Shown piece by piece: positions 57,557 to 64,000 of a stretch of DNA of 64,000 bases. Origin of the DNA: Myrica gale (lineage: Eukaryota > Streptophyta > Magnoliopsida > Fagales > Myricaceae); contig OZ005612.1 in the NCBI GenBank assembly GCA_963930655.1, forward strand, positions 13,831,001 through 13,895,000, written 5' to 3'. Each line of letters starts with the position of its first letter. Within the stretch, counting starts at the first letter, position 1. A program made the translations under genes and the position numbers. Under the pieces are notes generated by a model, which saw only the letters and a list, made by a program, of their open reading frames with translations, searched no databases and was not told the origin of the DNA.

Positions 57557-57572
57557 CCCCCCCCCCCCCCCA
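57557..57572. repeat. Poly-C tract followed by (AC)n in a PERK intron
   Basis: About 16 consecutive C then CAACACACACACA. A similar poly-C run with (AC)n lies at about 33029-33050 in LTR D. Confidence 0.85.
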
Positions 57573-58469
57573 ACACACACACAGACAGTATCTGGACAGG
57601 ACACAATTCGAGTATAGCTAGATGACCAATATAGTAATACGACTGAATGAATGTATCTGTAAGTTCAAAAGGCACCACTGAGAAGGCGAACATCGTTTAT
57701 CTATCCAATTCTACAAACGAGGTATAGATAATTACAGTCTTCATGGAGATAAACTATTCCACGAGCAGCACCAGCAGCTACCTTAACACGTGTTGCCCAG
57801 TCTAGAACAGGTCTACCTTCACCTACGAAATGCAATGGGCAAAAAGTAAGACTACAAACCCATACATTAAGGTGCTTCATCTTTTGACTATAAATTTACC
57901 GTGAAGATGAAAATAAAGAGTATTGTTGGGGACATAGTCGTAGACAAGCAGCCTTTGGTCCTCGTAAAGGCAGTAGCCAACTAGTGAAACCAAATGGCGG
58001 TGATGTATGCGACTAATAATGTCAACTTCAGCTTTAAATTCTCGCTCCCCCTGGCTCCCACAAATTTTAAGTTGTTTCACTGCTATCTCTCTCCCATCTG
58101 GTAGGCATCCCTTATACACAGAACCAAATCCCCCTTCCCCCAGAAGATTCTGAACTGAAAACCCATTTGTGGCCTTGATTAGTTTATCATAGGTAAACCA
58201 TGCCCTTGAATTGCCTAACCCAACTGGTTCTCCCTGAGAATACACAAAGTCGCTGCTAGAACCACTTTGCACAAGGGGAGCTGAAGAATGTGTCTTTGTA
58301 ATTGCTGAATCTGGACAAGGTACAAAGCTTATTCAGTCATTTAAATGCCTCCCATTCACATTCACAATCATTTAACTTCATTTCGTAAAACAGGAACAAT
58401 ATGAATTGATTACAATCTAAATTGATTATAGGGACCCCATAATCGTTTTAACCTACGCTGTGACTGAGG

Positions 58470-59285
58470 GCACCACTTTCATCCTCCAACTTTGGCACCC
58501 CCTGTCAATGTCATACCTGAACATTTATTGTGCCAATTTAGCTCTTGTACTTAATAAATCATGCAATGTTATATTTACTTCCATCTGGACCATGGTAGTT
58601 GCTGACGTAACTTATGTAATCGAGCCATCAGTTTTGCTGACGGAAAAAATACCACACATATTTAGTAGATGTGAGCGATCTACACTATGGTGGCAATGGA
58701 AGTAACAAGATCAATATGGGGAACGCTCATCAAAACACATGGGAAGAAAAGAGCAAGTTTTGGTGAAGGAGCTTCAAAGGACAGTAAAGGGCGGAAAAGG
58801 AAGAGAGACTGAATGCAATTTTACCTTGCATTGTCATCTCAGCTTAAATTTATGTCATTTTTAAGTTTCCATGTCAGCTAAATGGTTTGGACAAGTTCCG
58901 TTACTCACATCAGTGACTTCTGTGGTCCAGTTACTCTCATACGAACTCCAGGTGGTTCATTCATCTGACCATATACAAGAACCGCCTTTGATACTGCAAT
59001 ATTTCGCTCATTAATTACTCCAGATTCTTTCAATTCCATATAAGGATTATTTCCTTCACCTATTTATTTGTTGGGACCATAACCCATGGGAAGGACTGAC
59101 TGGAGGATGAAGAATTAGCATACTGAATTGCCTTCTTCCTTTTTTTTATTCCAATGGAACAGCAGTAAAGATAATATTGCATAATTTAGTAACTACAAGA
59201 CCTAAATTGATGTTATTAAATGTTCAGCGATAAAATTGACACAAATAACAAGGCTGGAGGACAAAAGTATTAGTTCAAACATATA
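58470..59285. mobile_element. Inverted-repeat transposon remnant in PERK intron 1
   Basis: About 58475-58570 and 59195-59285 are diverged inverted copies sharing CCTGAACATTTATTGTG / GCTGAACATTTAATAAC and CCAATTTAGCTCTTGTA / TCAATTTAGGTCTTGTA. The style (CATCCTCCAACTTTGGCAC start) is like MULE TIRs in this window. The TSD is not resolved and the borders are approximate. Confidence 0.5.
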
Positions 59286-60561
59286 CAACCTACTGGAGTC
59301 ATAAACTCTGGGTATATAAATGCTAAAATGAACTTATTGTCTTACACGTCAACATCCTCTTCATTCATTGAAAGAGCACAAATATCCCTCACATATCTAA
59401 AACTTATTCAAAACTTCCTTCCATGTCTTTTATACCTGGTGCACATTTTAATCCATTTCATCATTCATACTGATGAAAAATGTTAAGGATGCTTTAATTT
59501 GTATCAAATGATTGGAATATTCAGTTATATTAGCCTTAAATTTCTTCAAAAGCCTCTGTGCACCAAAAATATTGAACCTATACACTCAAACCTGAATATA
59601 CATGTTCACTTTTTTGTATCAAACTGAAGCATGATCCTAATTTCGGACCAATGAAGGCAGAATTATCGAGCTGCAATTTTTCTGTTGACAAATGTTCTTC
59701 AACTAACGTTAAATATCAGAAACCATGAGGGATTCTGATATTTTACCCTCTTCTTTTCTGTTTTGGGCAGCTCGCAAAAAGGATGATACATCCTGATACT
59801 TAAATTTTAGTTCCCATCAATGCAAGGGGGTTAATTTCATGGTACTATCCAGCCAAAATTAAAGGATGAACGCACATCTAATTTGTAGTCCCACGATAAT
59901 CATGCTTCATGAATTTCTTTTTCTATAGTGGCAATAAGTCCCAGAATAACAACAAGCAAAAAGTACTCCCAAATCAGGGGAAACAAAAAGGTATAGGCAG
60001 TATCGTGTAAACAATATCTGACAAAGAAAAAAGTACCTGATTTTGGGGAGTAGCCTAGAGGGGATGGCATGACATAACCACCAAGTCCAGAATATGGTTT
60101 TCTCCGCTTCCTCATGCACCATAAAGCCACTCCAATGAGGCTAACCAGTATTACCCCTATCACTACGCTAATAGCCACTACACTTGCTGTACCAATGCTT
60201 CCACTGCCAGTGGAGTTTGGTGGGGATACATTAGGATTACTATCGTTCGAAGCTGGATCATTTGCTGGTGGCGTTGAATTTTGATTAGGAAATGGCTGAG
60301 AAGGTGATGGTGGAGAATCACGTGACGGTGGAGGTGGTGCCAGACGTATGATGGGTGGTGGGGGCGATGACTTTGAAGGAGAATTGGAAGGTGGTGTAGT
60401 TGGTGTGGAACTAGGTGGTGGAGGTTTATTTCCCAAGGAACTGATGCTGGTGGAGGTGAATCTTGAACAGGGATTGATGCTGGTGGTGGAGGTAAACTTG
60501 ATGGACGATCAGATTTTGAAGGTGGTGGGGGTGTTTCTTTAGGTGGAGTTGAGGATGGTGA

Positions 60562-61112
60562 TGTTAGAATTATGTGCCCTCGATAACCAAATTGATTAAT
60601 CCGGTCCTAATATCTCATACGGAATATAGTGTGGTGGAAGGAATTAATTTTATGTAAAAGGGGCATATTTGCAATAATCTTAAATTCCAGGGGTCAATTA
60701 CAATATGTTGATGGACTTGATTGTAATTAGTAGAAGCCCTAATTGTATTAGAAGAAGAGTTCTTCAGTGTTATCCAACGGCTAGAATTTGAGATCCCTAA
60801 GGATCCTATGTCTCATGCTCTTTCTAGGGTTTTCCAAGGCCTATAAATATAATTGTTATATTCAAGGGGTTGGCCATCAGAACCTATTAGGGAAATCCCA
60901 ATAACGAGAGAGTGACATAAATCCCTTAGGAGGCAACACATCTGAGTTGCTGGAGCTTTGAATTGGATCGTAAAGCGGCTTAAGGTTTGTAGATTCCTAA
61001 ATTCCCGTGTCAGGTATGGAATCGAATCCGAAATTGTAATCATAAATCTTGGATGATGTTTTGTTGAAAACATGTTGTTTGTTTATAGTTTAATTCTGCA
61101 TATAAATTATCA
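60562..61112 (+). repeat. 5' LTR of the copia element
   Basis: Starts TGTTAGAATTATGTGCC and ends AATTATCA just before the primer site, 551 bp. A possible TATA region, CCTATAAATATAATTG, lies at 60839-60854. Confidence 0.85.
60839..60854 (+). promoter_or_regulatory. Probable TATA box of the copia LTR
   Basis: CCTATAAATATAA fits the plant TATA consensus and lies in mid-LTR, where the U3/R border is expected. Confidence 0.5.
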
Positions 61113-61113
61113 G

Positions 61114-61125
61114 TGGTATCAGAGC
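61114..61125 (+). promoter_or_regulatory. Primer-binding site of the copia element
   Basis: TGGTATCAGAGC, a perfect match to the plant initiator tRNA-Met complementary site, one base after the LTR end. Confidence 0.92.
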
Positions 61126-62844
61126 GTTAGGTTCACATGATTGCAATTGTTGGATTATATGAACTTTGCTGAATTTTGATTGAGAATCCCAAGATTTTTT
61201 TTTCCGGTTACTATCTACGTGAAAGAGAAAAATCTGTATATGCGTATGTGATATGCTTGAATTTTTCCGTATTGATTTAATTCAACTGTGAATGCATAAC
61301 ATGTTATTTGCGGTATTGTCAAAAATTTATTTTTGCGATAACATGTTCGTACATAATAAAAAACAAAAACTAGTGTGGCCGGTGGCCATAGGATGACAGC
61401 CGACGCACCAGTGGTCGGAGGGGCACCCAGTATGACTGGGGCAGCTCTTTGACCGGAGTAGGTGGAGGTCCGGTGGCCATAAAGCCGTCGACCACCACCA
61501 GCACACCTGTGTGAGACACGGGTGTGAGAGGCCTCTTAGCCTCAAACGGCGGTCAGCCGTGGGCCGGTAGGCCGCGCGGTGGCCCCCGATGGAAAGGTCG
61601 GCCAACGTTCGGCCTGGGACTGGCAGGATGTGGCCAGCCAGTGGCAGACGGCGGCTAGCAGCGCTGGCCGCTTTCCTCTCTCCCGAAGGCCACGAGCGGC
61701 GCCCAGGGATGAGATCCCCGGGTCGCCCGCTTGGGCCAAACGGGTAGGGCATTTTTTTGCCCTACTTGGTTCAGTAGCCCAGCCCAAAAGTTGGGCTAGC
61801 TCAAATAAAAAAAAAAAGGTTTTGGACAGGGTTTAGAACCCAGCCCAACCTGCAGGGGCTTGGAGTCCAGTCCAAGCGCAAAGCTTGGGGCAGGCCGGGT
61901 TGTGAGCCCAACCCACTGCCAAGGGGTTGGTTTGACCGGTCCGGGGCAAAACCGGCCTACCCGGCCCAAGGCCCAGTATCCCAGCCCAAACGTTGGGCTG
62001 GGCCATTTAAAAAAAAGAGGGAAAGGTGGGCTGTTCACACGGGCTGGGTCTTCATGGGCCAGCCCATGAGTGGGCTAGGGCCACGGGTTGGAACCGGGCC
62101 CGCAGCCCAGCCCAAGTCCGGGTTTGACCCGGACCATGACCCATGACCGGACCGGTGGTCAACGGGTCAGACCAGTTTGACCGGTTGACTGTTGACCAAC
62201 TCGGTTTGACCGGAATTTAAAAAAAAAAAATTGGAAATTTGTCTTCCAATTTTTGGTGCTAAATAAGATTAATTATAGTAATTTTTCCTATGGTCTCTAT
62301 TATCAATAAATAGGAGTTTTACTTGATTAAAATTGGTTGAAGCCAAAATGGATAAAACCGATTTTAATTTTGTAAAATTTTCTTGTTTATCTCTTGGGAA
62401 GATAAGTGTCTTCATCTTAGTGGAAGTGTCTTCTAAAATAGTGACATAACTCACAAGTATTTGGAACACACTTAGATAATGGAATGCACAAACCAAATAA
62501 ACGCTAGTGCTAAAATAGTACAAGACGTGTTTATTTAGGTAGGCCAAAAGTAAATCGAGAATCACAAATATTTTAAAATATTTTGCATATGATGTAAATT
62601 TTGATGAATAGTAGCTATTCGCCTTTACAAGATGTGTACAATGAGTACCAAAATGGATTTGTTGTTGCATGTAAGGTAGAGGTTCTCGATACCCATTTAG
62701 AATTTTATAAATATAAATGTTATATTTTTCATTATTGTGATATATGTGATATATTTGTTTATTGTTCGGATGGGTGATACCATTAGTTATTCAAAAACCT
62801 AAATCTAATAGAATTATATATGTGAATGATTTTGCAGATTCAAA
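61126..62844 (+). other. Untranslated leader of the copia element with a GC-rich section
   Basis: 61370-62220 is far richer in G and C than anything nearby and is flanked by AT-rich DNA. 61370-61760 has repeated GGTGGCC, GGCCGG and CCAGTGGC strings. 61775-62110 has repeated AGCCCAGCCCAA and GTTGGGCTGGGC strings in both orientations, and 62120-62210 has repeated GACCGG/CCGGT around TTTGACC. It ends in an A-run at 62219. No conserved protein was found. Possibly a structured leader or captured DNA. Confidence 0.5.
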
Positions 62845-63900
62845 ATGACTTTTAATCCTTTGGCTAGGATTTTGGATGACAATCAGTTGACAGGACCGAA
62901 TTATGTTGTTTGGAAGAGAAATCTTATGATTGTTCTCTCAGCCGATAAGATCGGTTATGTTCTAACCTCTGAGACACCTGAGCTTGCCTTGGACAATGCC
63001 ACTGAGGAAGAAAAGAAAGTCTTCAACAAGTGGCATGATGATGATAATATGGCAAAGTGTTATATTATGGTTTCAATCTCAAATGTTTTGCAGAAAGATT
63101 GTGAGGGCATAGCTACAGCTGCAGGCACTATGTTGCATCTCCAAGAAATGTTCGGAGAGCAGAGCAGATCTGCTAGGCAGACTGCTATGAAGAATCTGAT
63201 GTCCACCAAAATGGTGGAAGGGAGCCCAGTTCGGGATCATGTCTTGAAGATGATTTCTTTCATCAACGAACTGGATTTTTTGGGAGCTGAGATGGATAAT
63301 GACACAAAAGTTGATGCCATTCTTTCATCTCTGCCTGATTCTTTCAATCAGTTTGTCCTTAATTACAATATGAACAAGATGAGTGTGACATTGTCAGAGC
63401 TGCTCAATATGTTGCAGTCAGCTCAAGATCTCATCAAGAAGGACAAACTTGCTGTGATGGTCACAGAGAAATCTAATGCCTCTATGAAACTGAAACCCAA
63501 GTTTAAAAAATTCAAGAAAAATAATAAGAGGTTTCAGGCAGCAGTGAATGTTGAAGGTAGACAAGGAAACAAAGAAGGTGGCAAGAACAAAGGCAAAGGA
63601 AATTGTTTCCATTGCGGCAAGCCCGGTCACTGGAAGAGAAATTGCCGAGTTTACTTAACTTCTCTTAAAAAGGGCAAACCTTCTGAAGGTGTGTCTAATA
63701 TGCTTGTAATTGAATTGAATTTAATAGATGGTCCATTTAATTCATGGTGTGTGGATTCTGGTTCTACATCTCACATCTGCAATATGTTGCAGGGGTTAAA
63801 GGAGATCAGAAAGCTCCATGAAGGGGAGCTGATCCTTAAGATGGGGACGGGTGCAACTGTTGCAGCGACCGCCATCGGAGTGTTTAGTTTAGAATTTTGA
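62845..63900 (+). CDS. Copia gag with start of protease
   Basis: 351 codons. The N-terminal gag (UBN2 type) reads LDDNQLTGPNYVVWKRNLMI then conserved KWHDDDNMAKCYIMVSISNV, AMKNLMSTKMVEGSPVRDHV and DAILSSLPDSFNQFVLNYNM. A Lys-rich stretch precedes the zinc knuckle CFHCGKPGHWKRNC. The aspartic protease begins SWCVDSGSTSHICN with catalytic DSG. The frame stops at 63898 within the protease, but the next frame continues LILEDCLYIPEVRRNLISVS KLVLSGYSFLFNSK, the normal downstream sequence. A one-base frame change near 63885-63895 therefore separates them: either a mutation or, less likely, a programmed shift. Start chosen at the ATG opening MTFNPLARI. Confidence 0.9.
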   Translation: MTFNPLARILDDNQLTGPNYVVWKRNLMIVLSADKIGYVLTSETPELALDNATEEEKKVFNKWHDDDNMAKCYIMVSISNVLQKDCEGIATAAGTMLHLQEMFGEQSRSARQTAMKNLMSTKMVEGSPVRDHVLKMISFINELDFLGAEMDNDTKVDAILSSLPDSFNQFVLNYNMNKMSVTLSELLNMLQSAQDLIKKDKLAVMVTEKSNASMKLKPKFKKFKKNNKRFQAAVNVEGRQGNKEGGKNKGKGNCFHCGKPGHWKRNCRVYLTSLKKGKPSEGVSNMLVIELNLIDGPFNSWCVDSGSTSHICNMLQGLKEIRKLHEGELILKMGTGATVAATAIGVFSLEF

Positions 63901-64000
63901 TTCTAGAAGATTGTCTTTATATTCCAGAAGTACGTAGAAATTTGATTTCTGTTTCGAAACTTGTTTTATCTGGATATTCGTTTCTTTTCAATTCAAAACT
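63880..64000 (+). pseudogene. Copia pol, protease continuation
   Basis: Reads LILEDCLYIPEVRRNLISVS KLVLSGYSFLFNSK in the frame shifted from gag, the usual region between protease and the integrase zinc module. Continues beyond the window. Confidence 0.8.

Larger units (their letters stand above)
55630..60561 (-). pseudogene. PERK-type proline-rich receptor-like kinase, broken by a copia insertion
   Basis: Eight exons with GT-AG borders: 60561-60037 (5' end lost), 58310-57900, 57822-57736, 57213-57143, 57070-56994, 56853-56706, 56085-55925 and 55809-55630. Exon 1 encodes a Pro/Ser-rich extracellular region and a transmembrane helix (VVAISVVIGVILVSLIGVAL W) with basic stop-transfer RKRRKP. The kinase has [41 protein letters not shown] and [20 protein letters not shown]; the C-terminus is [20 protein letters not shown] then [18 protein letters not shown]. 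This matches the PERK8-10 type of wall-associated sensors at the plasma membrane. Defects: a copia LTR replaces everything upstream of 60561, a frameshift lies near 60440 in the Pro-rich part, and one base appears missing at about 56070 in exon 7 (ARPLLS.LALDN). The activation-loop flank reads NIHLDHNFEAR where NILLDDNFEA is usual. Upstream exon sequence, if still present, lies beyond the window. Confidence 0.88.
60562..64000 (+). mobile_element. Ty1/copia retrotransposon, 5' part, inserted in PERK exon 1
   Basis: 5' LTR (60562-61112), primer site (61114-61125), a leader of about 1.7 kb with an unusual GC-rich section, gag (62845 onward) and the start of pol up to the window end. The domain order gag then protease agrees with copia. 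The LTR belongs to the same family as solo LTR F. The candidate left TSD is GGTGA (60557-60561); the right side is outside the window. Confidence 0.9.

Noticed and set aside
59900-60036. Extension of the PERK exon 1 reading past 60037
   Set aside because: The reading runs through a good GT donor into the intron; the next exon at 58310 continues the protein in frame.
61327-61787. GC-rich open readings on the minus strand (up to 141 codons)
   Set aside because: They arise from biased composition in the copia leader, overlap in several frames and match no family.

Overview
The window is nuclear DNA of a flowering plant, most likely a eudicot with a large, repeat-rich, AT-rich genome. It has intron-containing kinase coding sequence, a calmodulin-like gene, and plant-type CACTA, Mutator-like (MULE), Ty1/copia, Ty3/gypsy and L1-type LINE elements. 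No bacterial-type operon, CRISPR array, rRNA or tRNA gene was recognised. Only two host genes look intact: a CML15/16-like calmodulin-like gene (12697-13179, minus) and a small conserved plant gene of unknown function (43424-43897, minus). A third, a PERK-type receptor-like kinase (55630-60561, minus), is interrupted by a copia retrotransposon and carries two apparent frameshifts.

Layout. 1-4979 is the right-hand part of a CACTA element that carries host-gene pieces (an MRG/chromo-domain gene exon) and a nested 1.1 kb Pack-MULE. 5010-5985 is a dead copia pol relic. 6452-12036 is a MULE with a 9-bp target-site duplication (TSD), split by a second complete CACTA element (6578-10798, TSD ATA) that carries a DUF1218 gene exon. 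12.6-13.5 kb holds the CML gene. 15356-16689 is a third MULE. 18.6-19.7 kb is a FAR1/MULE-transposase-like pseudogene. 21.2-23.4 kb is an inverted-repeat MITE split by a solo LTR.

23.6-41.5 kb is one decayed Ty3/gypsy element (LTR, primer site, gag, protease, RT, RNase H, integrase, LTR), expanded to about 18 kb by six nested solo LTRs. Most of these are bounded by TG...CA and a 5-bp TSD, so the order of insertion can be read directly. 43.4 kb holds the small unknown gene. 44.7-49.3 kb is a relatively young L1-type LINE on the minus strand. 50191-54872 is a MULE with long terminal inverted repeats (TIRs) and a 9-bp TSD, carrying a zf-GRF gene piece and remains of a MURA-like transposase. 55.6-60.6 kb is the broken PERK gene. 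60562 to the window end is the 5' half of the copia element that broke it (LTR, primer site, unusually GC-rich leader, gag, start of pol).

How the parts relate. Almost everything outside the three host genes is mobile DNA inserted in mobile DNA. Two CACTA elements and two MULEs carry host exons with splice signals still recognisable. The most unusual structures are the paired GTGTCGACAC palindromes at 21-bp spacing in one LTR family, the arm-matched hairpins in the CACTA ends, and the GC-rich leader of the copia element.
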